From: Bacillus safensis FO-36b
Lineage (GTDB): Bacteria > Bacillota > Bacilli > Bacillales > Bacillaceae
DNA: 64,000 bases
Reading direction: 5' to 3'
Assembly (NCBI RefSeq): GCF_000691165.1
Contig: NZ_ASJD01000008.1
Coordinates: 1-64,000 of the forward strand
The translations under genes were made by a program, and so were the position numbers. Under the pieces are notes generated by a model that had not been told where the DNA came from, searched no databases, and saw only the letters and a list, made by a program, of their open reading frames with translations. This document shows, one piece after another, positions 41,852-53,802 of the stretch. How positions within the stretch are numbered: position 1 is the first letter of the stretch; each line of letters starts with the position of its first letter.

Positions 41852-44581
41852 ATGTCGAAACAGCAGCAAGTCGCTAAACAAGACGCTTTTCAATCTAGAA
41901 AAACGTTTTCGACAAATGGGAAAACGTATCACTATTATTCGTTAGAAGCACTAGAGAAACAAGGAATCGGAAATGTTTCTAAGCTGCCTTATTCCATTAA
42001 GGTACTTTTAGAATCAGTGCTTCGCCAAGTAGACGGTAGAGTGATCAAGAAGGAACACGTTGAAAACTTGGCAAAATGGGGAACTGCCGAGGTAAAAGAA
42101 ATTGATGTTCCATTTAAACCTTCTCGAGTTATTTTACAAGACTTCACGGGTGTACCAGCAGTCGTTGACCTTGCTTCTTTAAGAAAAGCAATGGCAGATG
42201 TAGGCGGGGATCCGGATAAAATCAACCCTGAAATTCCAGTTGACCTTGTGATTGACCACTCAGTACAAGTTGATAAAGCTGGAACTGAAGATGCATTAAA
42301 CATTAACATGGACTTAGAATTCGAACGTAACGCAGAGCGTTATAACTTCCTTAGCTGGGCAAAGAAAGCGTTTAATAACTACCAAGCTGTTCCGCCTGCA
42401 ACAGGAATTGTTCACCAAGTGAACTTAGAGTATCTTGCAAGTGTTGTTCATGCGATTGAAGAAGATGGCGAGATCATCACTTACCCAGATACATTAGTTG
42501 GAACTGACTCTCATACAACGATGATTAACGGTATCGGTGTACTTGGATGGGGCGTTGGCGGTATCGAAGCGGAAGCTGGTATGCTTGGTCAGCCTTCATA
42601 CTTCCCAGTACCAGAAGTGATTGGTGCTAAATTAGTTGGAGAGCTTCCAAACGGAACAACTGCAACCGACCTTGCATTAAAAGTCACACAAGTCCTTCGT
42701 GAAAAAGGCGTAGTGAACAAGTTCGTTGAGTTCTTCGGACCTGGTGTTGCACAACTGCCGTTAGCAGATCGTGCAACGATTGCGAACATGGCGCCAGAAT
42801 ACGGTGCTACTTGCGGATTCTTCCCAGTAGATGAAGAAGCGCTTGCTTACCTGCGCCTCACTGGACGTGATGAAGAGCAAATTAATATCGTTGAAGAATA
42901 TTCTCGCGCAAATGGCTTATTCTATACGCCAGATGCAGAAGAGCCAATTTTTACTGATGTTGTGGAAATTGATCTTTCTAAAATTGAGTCAAACTTATCT
43001 GGACCAAAACGTCCACAAGATTTGATTCCACTTTCTAAAATGAAAGAAACGTTCCATCAACACATCGAAAGCCCAGCTGGTAACCAAGGGTTTGGCTTAG
43101 ATAAATCAGAGCTTGATAAACAAATCGAATTTGATCTTGCAAACGGTGAAAAAGCTGTGATGAAGACAGGTGCGATTGCGATTGCAGCGATTACAAGCTG
43201 TACGAATACATCGAACCCATACGTGTTAATCGGAGCAGGTCTTGTTGCGAAGAAAGCAAGTGAGCTCGGTATGAAAGTGCCAAACTACGTCAAAACGTCA
43301 CTAGCACCGGGTTCTAAAGTTGTAACAGGCTACCTTGTGAATTCGGGACTTCTTCCATATTTAAGAGACCTCGGATTTAACATTGTTGGATATGGCTGTA
43401 CAACATGTATCGGAAACTCTGGACCGCTTGAGAAAGAAATTGAAGATGCAGTCTCTGAAAATGACCTGCTGATCACTTCTGTTTTATCAGGTAACCGTAA
43501 CTTTGAAGGTCGTATTCATCCGCTTGTGAAAGGGAACTATCTTGCATCTCCACCATTAGTTGTGGCTTATGCACTTGCTGGTACGGTGAATATTGATTTA
43601 ACAAAAGATCCTATCGGTGTCGATAAAAATGGCGAGAACGTTTATTTCAATGACATTTGGCCATCAATGGATGAAATCAACAGCGTCGTTAAAAGCACTG
43701 TCACACCTGAGCTATTCCGTTCAGAGTATGAAACAGTTTTTGACAACAATGAACGATGGAATGAAATTAAAACGACGGATGATGCATTGTACAAATGGGA
43801 TGAAAATTCCACATACATTGATAACCCGCCATTCTTTGAAAACCTATCAGTTGAACCTGGTAAAGTTGAACCGCTTAAAGGCTTGCGCGTCGTTGCGAAG
43901 TTCGGTGACTCTGTCACAACTGACCATATTTCTCCTGCTGGAGCGATTGGTAAGGACACACCGGCGGGCAAATACTTGCAAGAAAGAGGCGTATCGCCTA
44001 GAGACTTTAACTCATATGGATCCCGCCGTGGTAACCACCATGTCATGATGAGAGGGACTTTTGCAAACATCCGTATTAAGAACCAAATTGCACCAGGAAC
44101 AGAAGGCGGTTATACAACTTACTGGCCAACTGGTGAAGTGACATCGATTTATGATGCATGCATGCGTTATAAAGAGGATGGAACAGGTCTTGCGATCTTA
44201 GCAGGTAAAGACTACGGAATGGGTTCTTCACGTGACTGGGCTGCTAAAGGAACAAACCTTCTTGGAATTAAATTTGTTCTAGCTGAAAGCTTTGAGCGTA
44301 TCCACAGAAGTAACCTTGTCTTCATGGGCGTACTTCCTTTGCAGTTTAAAGACGGAGAAAGTGCAGAAACTCATGGTCTAACAGGAACAGAAACATTTGA
44401 AGTTCATGTTGACGAAACAGTTCGTCCACGTGATCTCGTCACTGTGAAAGCAATTGACACAGATGGAAACGAGAAAACGTTTGAAGTGGTGGTTCGCTTT
44501 GACAGTGAAGTCGAAATTGACTACTATCGTCATGGCGGTATCCTTCAAATGGTGCTTCGCGAAAAATTGGCAAGCAACTAA
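41852..44581 (+). CDS. citB: Aconitate hydratase (aconitase A)
   Basis: 909 residues from ATG 41852 (AAAAGGGGGA upstream), the length of B. subtilis CitB. Fe-S ligands: Cys in [12 protein letters not shown] and [12 protein letters not shown]. Other marks are [20 protein letters not shown] and C-terminal swivel domain [20 protein letters not shown]. Interconverts citrate and isocitrate in the TCA cycle; the apo-form binds RNA like an iron regulatory protein. Transcribed alone, with a CcpC-like dyad upstream. Confidence 0.98.
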   Translation: MSKQQQVAKQDAFQSRKTFSTNGKTYHYYSLEALEKQGIGNVSKLPYSIKVLLESVLRQVDGRVIKKEHVENLAKWGTAEVKEIDVPFKPSRVILQDFTGVPAVVDLASLRKAMADVGGDPDKINPEIPVDLVIDHSVQVDKAGTEDALNINMDLEFERNAERYNFLSWAKKAFNNYQAVPPATGIVHQVNLEYLASVVHAIEEDGEIITYPDTLVGTDSHTTMINGIGVLGWGVGGIEAEAGMLGQPSYFPVPEVIGAKLVGELPNGTTATDLALKVTQVLREKGVVNKFVEFFGPGVAQLPLADRATIANMAPEYGATCGFFPVDEEALAYLRLTGRDEEQINIVEEYSRANGLFYTPDAEEPIFTDVVEIDLSKIESNLSGPKRPQDLIPLSKMKETFHQHIESPAGNQGFGLDKSELDKQIEFDLANGEKAVMKTGAIAIAAITSCTNTSNPYVLIGAGLVAKKASELGMKVPNYVKTSLAPGSKVVTGYLVNSGLLPYLRDLGFNIVGYGCTTCIGNSGPLEKEIEDAVSENDLLITSVLSGNRNFEGRIHPLVKGNYLASPPLVVAYALAGTVNIDLTKDPIGVDKNGENVYFNDIWPSMDEINSVVKSTVTPELFRSEYETVFDNNERWNEIKTTDDALYKWDENSTYIDNPPFFENLSVEPGKVEPLKGLRVVAKFGDSVTTDHISPAGAIGKDTPAGKYLQERGVSPRDFNSYGSRRGNHHVMMRGTFANIRIKNQIAPGTEGGYTTYWPTGEVTSIYDACMRYKEDGTGLAILAGKDYGMGSSRDWAAKGTNLLGIKFVLAESFERIHRSNLVFMGVLPLQFKDGESAETHGLTGTETFEVHVDETVRPRDLVTVKAIDTDGNEKTFEVVVRFDSEVEIDYYRHGGILQMVLREKLASN

Positions 44582-44587
44582 TACAGC

Positions 44588-44632
44588 AAAGAAGAGAAGG
44601 CGATCTAAACAGCTTTCTCTTCTTTTTTAAAA
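44588..44632 (+). terminator. Terminator of citB
   Basis: AAAGAAGAGAA pairs with TTCTCTTCTTT, followed by T. Confidence 0.75.
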
Positions 44633-44648
44633 TAGTGGAGGATCAATC

Positions 44649-45152
44649 ATGTGGAAAAAAGGAATGGCAAGCGCTGTTTTACTTGTGTTGATTGGTTTAC
44701 TTGCGTGGAATTTATTTGGGCCAAAAGAGCCCGCAATCGGTCTTGAAAAAGGCGATCAAGCTCCTGATTTTGAACTGAAAACCCTTGACGGCAAAACCGC
44801 CTCGTTATCTGATTACCGAGGGAAAAAGGTGCTCGTCAATTTTTGGGCGACATGGTGTAAGCCGTGCAGGACGGAAATGCCGGATTTAGACGCGATTAGG
44901 AGCGAAAATGACCAAGTTGAAGTACTAGCGGTGAATTTAACGACCACTGAAAAGAGTGTGGATCATGTGGCAGCATTCACAAAAGAATTAAAGGTGAGCT
45001 TTCCTGTTTTATTGGACCAAAAAGGCATTCAAGCAAGATATCAGGTGCTCTCATACCCAACGACATACATATTAGACGAAAAAGGACGCATCATGTCTGT
45101 GAAGCATCAAATGCTGACAAAAAAAGAAATTGAAAAAGAGCTGGATCTATAA
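44649..45152 (+). CDS. yneN: YneN, membrane-anchored thioredoxin-like protein (ResA/TlpA type)
   Basis: 167 residues. Uncleaved N-terminal anchor (MASAVLLVLIGLLAWNLFG), then an extracytoplasmic TlpA-like thioredoxin domain with redox motif FWATWCKPCR and cis-Pro loop YPTTYILDEKG. Likely reduces protein disulfides outside the membrane, perhaps with electrons from CcdA. Position after citB matches B. subtilis. Confidence 0.93.
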   Translation: MWKKGMASAVLLVLIGLLAWNLFGPKEPAIGLEKGDQAPDFELKTLDGKTASLSDYRGKKVLVNFWATWCKPCRTEMPDLDAIRSENDQVEVLAVNLTTTEKSVDHVAAFTKELKVSFPVLLDQKGIQARYQVLSYPTTYILDEKGRIMSVKHQMLTKKEIEKELDL

Positions 45153-45170
45153 TGATTCAGCTCTTTTGCT
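45134..45170 (+). terminator. Terminator of yneN
   Basis: AAAAGAGCTG (45134-45143) / CAGCTCTTTT (45158-45167), overlapping the yneN stop codon. Confidence 0.7.
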
Positions 45171-45225
45171 TATTTTCTAAATGTTTTGGCGAAAATGTAA
45201 TCATACATATATGGAGGTGAGTGGA

Positions 45226-45351
45226 ATGAGAAGAAGAAAACGACGCACATTTGAAGAGCTTGTGCTTGAAAATAAAAAAGAATTATTAAGCAATGAGGAA
45301 TTTTTAAACCAGCTTGAAGAAAAGTTGGAAGAGCGATTTAGACAGAAATAA
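45226..45351 (+). CDS. FbpB-family small basic protein
   Basis: 41 residues: MRRRKRRTFEELVLENKKEL followed by EEFLNQLEEKLEERFRQK. The Arg-rich start plus a helical, Glu-rich tail is the pattern of the Fur-regulated basic protein (FbpB) family, which in B. subtilis works with the sRNA FsrA in iron sparing. No clear Fur box is visible upstream, so iron control is unproven here. GGAGGTGAG precedes ATG 45226. I do not recall a counterpart at this place in B. subtilis. Confidence 0.75.
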   Translation: MRRRKRRTFEELVLENKKELLSNEEFLNQLEEKLEERFRQK

Positions 45352-45401
45352 GTTATGAATTATCCGTTTTCGTTCATCCTAAAGAAGAGGGAGGGATGAT
45401 A

Positions 45402-45545
45402 ATGGGTAGAGAGCATGATAAACAAGCTCAGTTTACACCAGACCATTTAGGGACAAAACCTGTAGCATACAAACGTAATAAAGGTAAAAAGATGCATAAT
45501 AAATCAAATGAACAGCCTGATGTGATACAGACGAAGGGCGAATAA
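45402..45545 (+). CDS. sspN: SspN, small acid-soluble spore protein N
   Basis: 47 residues: the core FTPDHLGTKPVAYKRNKGKK followed by MHNKSNEQP and ending VIQTKGE resembles B. subtilis SspN (YneM). Forespore SASP, encoded with tlp (11-base gap). GGGAGGGATGA precedes ATG 45402; a CATCCTA sigma-G-type -10 lies at 45375-45381. Confidence 0.9.
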   Translation: MGREHDKQAQFTPDHLGTKPVAYKRNKGKKMHNKSNEQPDVIQTKGE

Positions 45546-45555
45546 GGAGGGAATC

Positions 45556-45801
45556 ATGATGAATGACAAGTCCTATCAATCCAATCCAGATGATCGTTCT
45601 GATAATGTTGAAAAGCTGCAAGATATGATCGAGAACACTCTTGACAATATTGATGAATCTGAAGCAGCGATGTCCGTTTCAACAGAGACAGAAAAGCAAA
45701 TGATCAAACAAAAAAACGAAAACCGCAAAATGAGTATTGACGCGATGCGTTCTGAGATCAAGGACGAAGAAGCAGCAAGAAAGAATGGCTATACCGAATA
45801 A
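45556..45801 (+). CDS. tlp: Tlp, small acid-soluble spore protein (thioredoxin-like protein)
   Basis: 81 residues (ATG 45556 or 45559) behind AAGGAGGG. The SYQSNPDDRSDNVEKLQDMI start, with NTLDNIDESEAAM and IKQKNENRKMSIDAMRSEIK, is characteristic of Tlp. A forespore protein cotranscribed with sspN. Ends in a strong terminator. Confidence 0.95.
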   Translation: MMNDKSYQSNPDDRSDNVEKLQDMIENTLDNIDESEAAMSVSTETEKQMIKQKNENRKMSIDAMRSEIKDEEAARKNGYTE

Positions 45802-45824
45802 ACCAGGGATTCCTGGTTTATTTT
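45797..45824 (+). terminator. Terminator of sspN-tlp
   Basis: AATAAACCAGG-GATT-CCTGGTTTATT (45797-45822), perfect 11-bp stem. Confidence 0.85.
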
Positions 45825-45908
45825 ATTGCCTCTTTTTAGAAGAACCATTTGGAATGTGGTAAAATGGCAGAGACAGACCTTAGGTTTTGATAGGAGAGCG
45901 ATGAAAAC

Positions 45909-46331
45909 GTGTATATATCCAAAAAAGAAATAGAAGTCCGTTATGCAGAAACAGATCAAATGGGCATCGTGTATCATGCCAATTATTTAATTTGGATGGA
46001 AGTTGGCAGAACAGCATTGATAAAAGAATTAGGTTTTTCCTATGCACAGCTAGAAGCAGACGGCGCTCTTGCACCTGTTATAGACTTGCAGGTTCAATAT
46101 AAAAAACCATTGCTGTATGGTGAAACAGCAACCGTTCATACATGGATTGAAGAATATAATGGGGTCAAAACGGTGTATGGCTATGAAATTCAAAAACCTG
46201 ATGGACAAACAGCGATTACAGGGACAACCTCACATATTTGTGTCGATAAAGACACCTTTAGACCTATTCAATTTAGAAAAGCCTTTCCTGCCTGGCATAA
46301 AGTATATGAACAGTCGAAGAAGCAGGTTTAA
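45909..46331 (+). CDS. yneP: YneP, acyl-CoA thioesterase (4HBT hot-dog fold)
   Basis: 140 residues from GTG 45909. YAETDQMGIVYHANYLIWMEVGRTAL is the 4-hydroxybenzoyl-CoA thioesterase signature with the catalytic Asp (ETDQMG). Cytoplasmic; hydrolyses acyl-CoAs of unknown type. TAGGAGAG lies about 11 bases upstream. An ATG at 45901 opens another frame that ends after 10 codons. yneQ starts 3 bases after its stop. Confidence 0.93.
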   Translation: MYISKKEIEVRYAETDQMGIVYHANYLIWMEVGRTALIKELGFSYAQLEADGALAPVIDLQVQYKKPLLYGETATVHTWIEEYNGVKTVYGYEIQKPDGQTAITGTTSHICVDKDTFRPIQFRKAFPAWHKVYEQSKKQV

Positions 46332-46334
46332 TTT

Positions 46335-46646
46335 ATGGCTTTTGGTATTAAACGAAGCGATTTAAATGCTTGGAAAACAGCTGTCCAGCAAGGAAAAGTT
46401 GCTTTTTTAACACACTACTGGCTTGATGACCGTTTTCCAAATGCCAATACTGTCACAAAAGCAGCCTGTCAGGATATGAAGCGGTTAGTTGAGTGGGGAG
46501 AAAGACATGGACTAAAAAAAGAATGGATTCATGACCGCGAAGGGTTTCCTCATTTTGACTTAATCGGTGAGCCGCAAAAAAGAATTCTGCAAAAGGAACG
46601 ATCTTTAGGAAACATTCAGGAGTATGGGCTGTATATTGAAGTGTAA
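46335..46646 (+). CDS. yneQ: YneQ, conserved hypothetical protein
   Basis: 103 residues beginning MAFGIKRSDLNAWKTAVQQG, with FLTHYWLDDRFPNANTVTKA and WIHDREGFPHFDLIGE. Found widely in Bacillus next to yneP; cytoplasmic, no known activity. Tightly linked to yneP, so probably one transcript. Confidence 0.92.
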   Translation: MAFGIKRSDLNAWKTAVQQGKVAFLTHYWLDDRFPNANTVTKAACQDMKRLVEWGERHGLKKEWIHDREGFPHFDLIGEPQKRILQKERSLGNIQEYGLYIEV

Positions 46647-46688
46647 AACAAAAAAGATACCCGAGGGATGAGGTATCTTTTTTGTTTA
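46646..46688. terminator. Bidirectional terminator between yneQ and yneR
   Basis: AAACAAAAAAGATACC pairs with GGTATCTTTTTTGTTT across CGAGGGATGA. Confidence 0.9.
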
Positions 46689-46973
46689 TTCATAATGAAA
46701 TTCTGGTTCTTTCACGGACTCGTTATAATCAATATGCAGATCATGGTTGTCAAAGTACCAAATATCACTTTCCTCAATAAAGAAAGTAATACCTTCTATT
46801 TCAGCGGTTGCGCCGGCATTTTGAGGTTCATCTTTTGCGACGCCTAGAGAAAAGCCTTTTTGTACATTACTGCACCCGCCATATCTCACAAAAAAGCGAA
46901 CTTGATCACCTTTTTCTAAATCTAATTCATCCTTGTACCAATTGAGTGCATCTTCTTTTATCGTTAATTTCAA
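46686..46973 (-). CDS. yneR: YneR, HesB/IscA-like protein
   Basis: 95 residues: MKLTIKEDALNWYKDELDLE, FFVRYGGCSNVQKGFSLGV, YFDNHDLHIDYNES. This is the YneR branch of the HesB fold, with a single conserved Cys, not the three Cys of true IscA carriers, so Fe-S assembly is uncertain. Located upstream of plsY in opposite-strand order as in B. subtilis. Confidence 0.9.
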   Translation of the reverse strand: MKLTIKEDALNWYKDELDLEKGDQVRFFVRYGGCSNVQKGFSLGVAKDEPQNAGATAEIEGITFFIEESDIWYFDNHDLHIDYNESVKEPEFHYE

Positions 46974-47070
46974 TGTGATCGCCCCTTTTTGAAGTCATGC
47001 TGTTTTTAAAATGCAGGATGCAAAAACAGCTTTTCTTTACTTTTACCACATATTTAAATGGATGAAACGG

Positions 47071-47658
47071 CTAGAGCCATTTGATTTTCGGTTCAGTTTT
47101 GTTGAGAATTCGTTTGAGGTTGGCGATGTGTCTGTAGATCACAAAGCCAGCAAGAACGGCAACAACAATGATTAAGAATAGGTCTTTGGTGAATATGCTG
47201 TAAATGAATGTATAGATCCCGGTCAGCATAGATGATAGTGAAACATATTTACTAATGTATAAAAATAAGAAAAAAGCAGCGATCATCGTGATAAATAGGA
47301 ATGGGGCATAAAATAGCAGCACACCGCCTGATGTAGCGACTGCTTTTCCCCCTTTAAATTTTGCAAAGACAGGAAAGCTGTGACCGATAACAGCAGCAAC
47401 TCCTGCTAATAAGGGATGGATGTCCAGCTGCATGAAAAACGGTAGAGCTGAAGCAAGCGTCCCTTTTAGGATATCAGCAGTAATCACAATAGACCCTGCT
47501 TTTACGCCAAGTGTACGAAATGCATTCGTCGCACCTAGGTTTCCGCTGCCATGTTCACGGATATCGATTCCCTTTGCAGCTTTCCCGACAATGAGACCGG
47601 ATGGAATACTGCCGAGAAGATAAGCCAAAATAAACATCAAAGCAATTAACATCTGCAT
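47071..47658 (-). CDS. plsY: PlsY, acyl-phosphate:glycerol-3-phosphate acyltransferase
   Basis: 195 residues with five or so membrane helices. The three PlsY motifs are visible: GSIPSG near the start, [14 protein letters not shown], and [20 protein letters not shown]. Makes lysophosphatidic acid at the membrane from acyl-phosphate, the first step of phospholipid synthesis. B. subtilis name YneS. AAGGAG precedes ATG 47658. Confidence 0.97.
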   Translation of the reverse strand: MQMLIALMFILAYLLGSIPSGLIVGKAAKGIDIREHGSGNLGATNAFRTLGVKAGSIVITADILKGTLASALPFFMQLDIHPLLAGVAAVIGHSFPVFAKFKGGKAVATSGGVLLFYAPFLFITMIAAFFLFLYISKYVSLSSMLTGIYTFIYSIFTKDLFLIIVVAVLAGFVIYRHIANLKRILNKTEPKIKWL

Positions 47659-47806
47659 AACTCCTTTATATTCTCCCTCTTGTCTTACATTTTAACATGA
47701 TCTTGTGAAAAACATGGGGAACTTTTTTTGAAAAAATCGAAAGCAGATGGATTCAGCTTTGTTTTTAAGCAGAAATTCGCTAAAATAGAGGAAAAGGAGT
47801 GTCTTG

Positions 47807-48220
47807 ATGAACAATCCTACGAAAGAAGAAATTGGCCGTATATTAAAGAGCAGTAAACGAATTGCTGTTGTTGGTTTATCAGATCAGCCGCACCGGACGT
47901 CTTATATGGTGTCTAAAGCGATGCAGGATGCCGGGTATGAGATCATTCCAGTGAATCCAACGATTGATGAAGCTCTCGGTGTGAAAGCAGTCGCTTCTTT
48001 AAAAGACATAAAAGAGCCTGTTGATATCGTCAATGTTTTCAGACGTTCAGAGTTTTTGCCAGAGGTGGCAGAAGAGTTTCTCGAAATAGACGCACCTGTT
48101 TTTTGGGCGCAGCAAGGCATATATCACGAAGAAGCGAAAAGGCTGATTGAGGAAAATGGCAAGGTCGCCATCATGGATTTATGTATCAAGGTGGCTCATG
48201 CGATGACAAAAACTCATTAA
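47807..48220 (+). CDS. yneT: YneT, CoA-binding domain protein
   Basis: 137 residues from ATG 47807 (AAAAGGAG 8 bases upstream; TTG 47804 is too close). Rossmann-like CoA-binding fold with IAVVGLSDQPHRTSYMVSKA, YEIIPVNPTIDEALG and VFRRSEFLPEVAEEF, as in YccU/succinyl-CoA synthetase-like stand-alone domains. Role unknown. Divergent from plsY. Confidence 0.93.
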   Translation: MNNPTKEEIGRILKSSKRIAVVGLSDQPHRTSYMVSKAMQDAGYEIIPVNPTIDEALGVKAVASLKDIKEPVDIVNVFRRSEFLPEVAEEFLEIDAPVFWAQQGIYHEEAKRLIEENGKVAIMDLCIKVAHAMTKTH

Positions 48221-48225
48221 ATCGT

Positions 48226-48255
48226 CAAAAATCCTTGGTTTTTCAAGGATTTTTG
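48226..48255 (+). terminator. Terminator of yneT
   Basis: CAAAAATCCTTG / CAAGGATTTTTG, perfect 12-bp stem, followed by CTTTTTTG. Confidence 0.85.
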
Positions 48256-50605
<2,350 letters not shown>

Positions 50606-50607
50606 AC

Positions 50608-53046
50608 ATGGCACAACAAGAACGATTTCATGATTTACCATTAGAAGAAGTAATCGGTGACCGCTTTGGCCGCTATAGTAAATATATTATCCAAGACCGT
50701 GCGCTTCCAGATGCACGTGATGGACTAAAACCTGTACAACGAAGAATTTTATATGCGATGTATGCAGAAGGAAATACGCAGGATAAAAACTTCCGTAAAG
50801 CCGCTAAAACAGTCGGTAACGTGATTGGTAACTATCACCCGCACGGAGACTCATCTGTTTATGAAGCGATGGTAAGAATGAGTCAGGAGTGGAAAGTACG
50901 GAATGTACTGATTGAGATGCACGGGAATAACGGGAGTATCGATGGAGATCCGCCTGCTGCCATGCGTTATACGGAAGCAAGGCTGTCTGCTATTGCTTCA
51001 GAGCTTTTAAAGGACTTAGACAAGGAAACGGTCGAATTTGTCGCAAACTTTGATGATACAAGTAAAGAGCCCGTTGTATTACCAGCGATGTTCCCAAACC
51101 TTCTCGTGAATGGATCAACAGGGATTTCAGCAGGTTATGCCACTGATATCCCTCCGCATCACTTGGGAGAAGTTATTGATGGCGTTATTAAACGAATCGA
51201 ACAGCCGCATTGTACGGTTGAGGATTTAATGACGGTCATCAAAGGGCCAGATTTCCCAACAGGCGGTATCATTCAAGGTGTAGACGGTATTAAGAAGGCG
51301 TATGAAACAGGAAAAGGAAAGATTATGATTCGAGGCAAAGCGGAGATTGAAACCATCCGCGGCGGACGCCAGCAAATCGTGATCACAGAAATTCCTTACG
51401 AAGTGAATAAGGCGAACCTTGTCAAAAAGATGGACGAGTTCCGAATTGAAAGAAAAGTAGAAGGCATTTCAGAGGTCCGAGATGAGACAGACCGTACTGG
51501 GCTTCGAATCGTAGTAGAGCTGAAAAAAGAAGCAGATGCAAATGGCGTGCTGAATTTCTTATATAAAAACTCAGATCTGCAAATCCCATATAACTTTAAT
51601 ATGGTAGCGATACATAATCGAAGACCGACCTTAATGACGCTGACAACTATACTAGATGCATATATTGCCCATCAAAAAGAAGTGGTGACAAACCGTTCAG
51701 CGTACGAGCTTCGAAAAGCGAAGGAACGCCACCATATTGTCGACGGTTTAATTAAGGCACTTTCCATCTTAGATGAAGTCATTGCCACAATCCGCTCCTC
51801 TAATGATAAGCGTGATGCAAAGAACAACTTGATGGCGAAATATGACTTTACAGAAGCACAATCAGAAGCGATTGTTTCACTCCAGTTATATCGTTTAACG
51901 AATACAGATATTACGCAATTAAGAGACGAAGCAAGAGAGCTAGATGTGCGGATAGCAGAGCTTGAAGACATTTTAGCGAACGAGAAAAAGCTGCTGAAGG
52001 TCATTACAAACAGCCTGAAAAAGCTCAAAAAGACATATGCTGATGAGAGAAGATCCGTTATTGAGGAAAAAATCGAAGAAATTAAGATTAACCTTGAAGT
52101 GATGATCGCATCAGAGGATGTTTATGTGACAGTCACGAAGGATGGTTACATCAAGCGAACAAGCCAGCGCTCCTATGCTGCCTCTAACGGTAAGGACTTT
52201 GGCATGAAGGATACTGACCGTTTGATTCATCAGTTTGAAATGAATACAACGGATGTTCTTCTGCTGTTTACGAATAAAGGAAGCTACATTTATTGTCCTG
52301 TTCATCAGCTGCCAGATATACGCTGGAAAGACATGGGGCAGCATATTACGAATATCATTTCGATTGATCGCGAGGAATCAATCCAAAAAGCCATTCCAAT
52401 AAAAGAATTTGATGAAACATCATATCTTTTATTCTTTACGAAAGGTGGAATGGTGAAGAAAACAGAGCTTCTTCAATATAAAGCGCAGCGTTATTCGAAA
52501 CCGCTTGTCGCCTTGAACCTAAAAGGTGACGATGAACTCGTCGATGTTCATGTCACAACAGGACAGCAGGAATTGTTTATTGCAACGAAAAATGGTTACG
52601 GTTTGTGGTTTGATGAAGAAGAAGTAAGTGTTGTTGGACCGAGAGCGGCCGGCGTCAAAGGAATCAATTTGAAGGAAGGGGACGAGGTAGTCTCTGGCCA
52701 GATCATCGATCCGAAAAACGATGTCCTTGTGCTCACGACACAAAGAGGGGCTGTAAAGCGAATGAACCTCTCTGAGTTTGATAAAACATCAAGAGCGAAA
52801 CGCGGGGTTCTTATGCTGAGAGAATTAAAGAAAAACCCGCACCGTATTGTGGCTGTGATCGCTGCATCTCTGCACGATACACTTGAAATAGATACAGAAA
52901 AGGGTACAACGATTCCGCTTGAAATCTCTACTCTAAGAGCAAATGACCGTTATAGCAATGGATCGTTTATTGTAGATGAGGAAGAGCAGGGAGAAGTGAC
53001 TCATGTCCTTCTGACGCCTGAACGTGTGCCAGATGACAATAAATAA
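50608..53046 (+). CDS. parC: ParC, topoisomerase IV subunit A
   Basis: 812 residues. Breakage-reunion domain with [20 protein letters not shown], the quinolone-resistance region [17 protein letters not shown] (Ser-Val-Tyr, an apparently wild-type state) and the catalytic Tyr in [11 protein letters not shown] near residue 120. A coiled-coil region precedes a C-terminal beta-pinwheel of GyrA-type blades ([26 protein letters not shown]). Works as ParC2ParE2. Confidence 0.98.
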   Translation: MAQQERFHDLPLEEVIGDRFGRYSKYIIQDRALPDARDGLKPVQRRILYAMYAEGNTQDKNFRKAAKTVGNVIGNYHPHGDSSVYEAMVRMSQEWKVRNVLIEMHGNNGSIDGDPPAAMRYTEARLSAIASELLKDLDKETVEFVANFDDTSKEPVVLPAMFPNLLVNGSTGISAGYATDIPPHHLGEVIDGVIKRIEQPHCTVEDLMTVIKGPDFPTGGIIQGVDGIKKAYETGKGKIMIRGKAEIETIRGGRQQIVITEIPYEVNKANLVKKMDEFRIERKVEGISEVRDETDRTGLRIVVELKKEADANGVLNFLYKNSDLQIPYNFNMVAIHNRRPTLMTLTTILDAYIAHQKEVVTNRSAYELRKAKERHHIVDGLIKALSILDEVIATIRSSNDKRDAKNNLMAKYDFTEAQSEAIVSLQLYRLTNTDITQLRDEARELDVRIAELEDILANEKKLLKVITNSLKKLKKTYADERRSVIEEKIEEIKINLEVMIASEDVYVTVTKDGYIKRTSQRSYAASNGKDFGMKDTDRLIHQFEMNTTDVLLLFTNKGSYIYCPVHQLPDIRWKDMGQHITNIISIDREESIQKAIPIKEFDETSYLLFFTKGGMVKKTELLQYKAQRYSKPLVALNLKGDDELVDVHVTTGQQELFIATKNGYGLWFDEEEVSVVGPRAAGVKGINLKEGDEVVSGQIIDPKNDVLVLTTQRGAVKRMNLSEFDKTSRAKRGVLMLRELKKNPHRIVAVIAASLHDTLEIDTEKGTTIPLEISTLRANDRYSNGSFIVDEEEQGEVTHVLLTPERVPDDNK

Positions 53047-53052
53047 GCAAAC

Positions 53053-53088
53053 GAAAACCCCCTGCCAGTCGCAGGGGGTTTCTTTTAT
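53053..53088 (+). terminator. Terminator of parE-parC
   Basis: AACCCCCTGC pairs with GCAGGGGGTT, loop CAGTC, then TCTTTT. Confidence 0.9.
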
Positions 53089-53099
53089 ATACGGGTCTT

Positions 53100-53225
53100 T
53101 TAGCTCTCGTGGTTGCCAAACATGCTTGAAATGGCGTGCACTACTTCAATTCCTTGGTAGACGAAAAGAGAAAGTGAAGTGACAGAGAATAGACCTAGAA
53201 TGAAAATTCTTAAGAAAAATAACAT
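53100..53225 (-). CDS. 41-residue membrane peptide of unknown function
   Basis: 41 codons from ATG 53225, with a strong GGGAGG about 9 bases upstream. MLFFLRIFILGLFSVTSLSL forms one hydrophobic helix, followed by a short polar tail (YQGIEVVHAISSMFGNHES). Same strand and just downstream of another unknown membrane protein gene (53269-53604), so probably co-transcribed. Not recognised. Confidence 0.7.
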   Translation of the reverse strand: MLFFLRIFILGLFSVTSLSLFVYQGIEVVHAISSMFGNHES

Positions 53226-53268
53226 CGTGTAAAACCTCCCAATTTTTGTTTTGATTTAGATGGTTGGG

Positions 53269-53604
53269 TTAAACACGAGCTAGTCGGAAATAAGAAGATT
53301 GGTAGAACACTGCAAGTAAATGCTTCTTTTTCCGGTCAAATCGATCAGTATGAGTGATGCGTGCAAATCCAGCTGTCATACTGCCAATAATCAGCAGTGC
53401 TGTAAATGCGGCAAATACTGCGCTCACATGTTTTTGTTTCTTTTCATCGCCCATTGTCTGAACGATTTTCATTTCATGTGATTCTTGATCGGCAACCACC
53501 TTTGCATGATGGTATACCTGAACGGAATGAGGCATTGAGAACAAATGAAAACTTGCAAGTGCTATGCATAAAACACCTAATTTTAATAGCATATTTTTTT
53601 TCAT
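53269..53604 (-). CDS. Unknown protein with two hydrophobic segments
   Basis: 111 residues from ATG 53604 with GAAGGGGTGAG upstream. N-terminal signal-like segment (MLLKLGVLCIALASFHLFSM), a short outside loop with VQVYHHAKVVADQESHE, a membrane helix (FAAFTALLIIGSMTAGFARI) and a basic end FDRKKKHLLAVFYQSSYF. No family recognised. Likely a two-gene unit with the 41-residue peptide downstream. Confidence 0.7.
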   Translation of the reverse strand: MKKNMLLKLGVLCIALASFHLFSMPHSVQVYHHAKVVADQESHEMKIVQTMGDEKKQKHVSAVFAAFTALLIIGSMTAGFARITHTDRFDRKKKHLLAVFYQSSYFRLARV

Positions 53605-53768
53605 TTTTCTCACCCCTTCCTGGTTATTTTCATGATCTTACCACGTTTTCAGTTATTTGAAAAGTCTTATTTTTTTACTTTCCCTCTTTAAAAAAGCGAT
53701 AAACATCAGGACATCTATAGGACTGTTTCACTTCATGAAAGGTTTCAATTTTATTTTTTAAATTTAAA

Positions 53769-53802
53769 AAAAGTGCCATGATCATGGATCAGACACTTTT
53801 AG
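53769..53802 (-). terminator. Probable terminator of the MFS gene
   Basis: Imperfect hairpin, arms AAAAGTG and CACTTTT-type, around GATCCATGATC, overlapping the gene's 3' end. Confidence 0.5.

Noticed and set aside
41989..44070. Antisense frames within citB
   Set aside because: Codon-bias shadows of a highly expressed gene.
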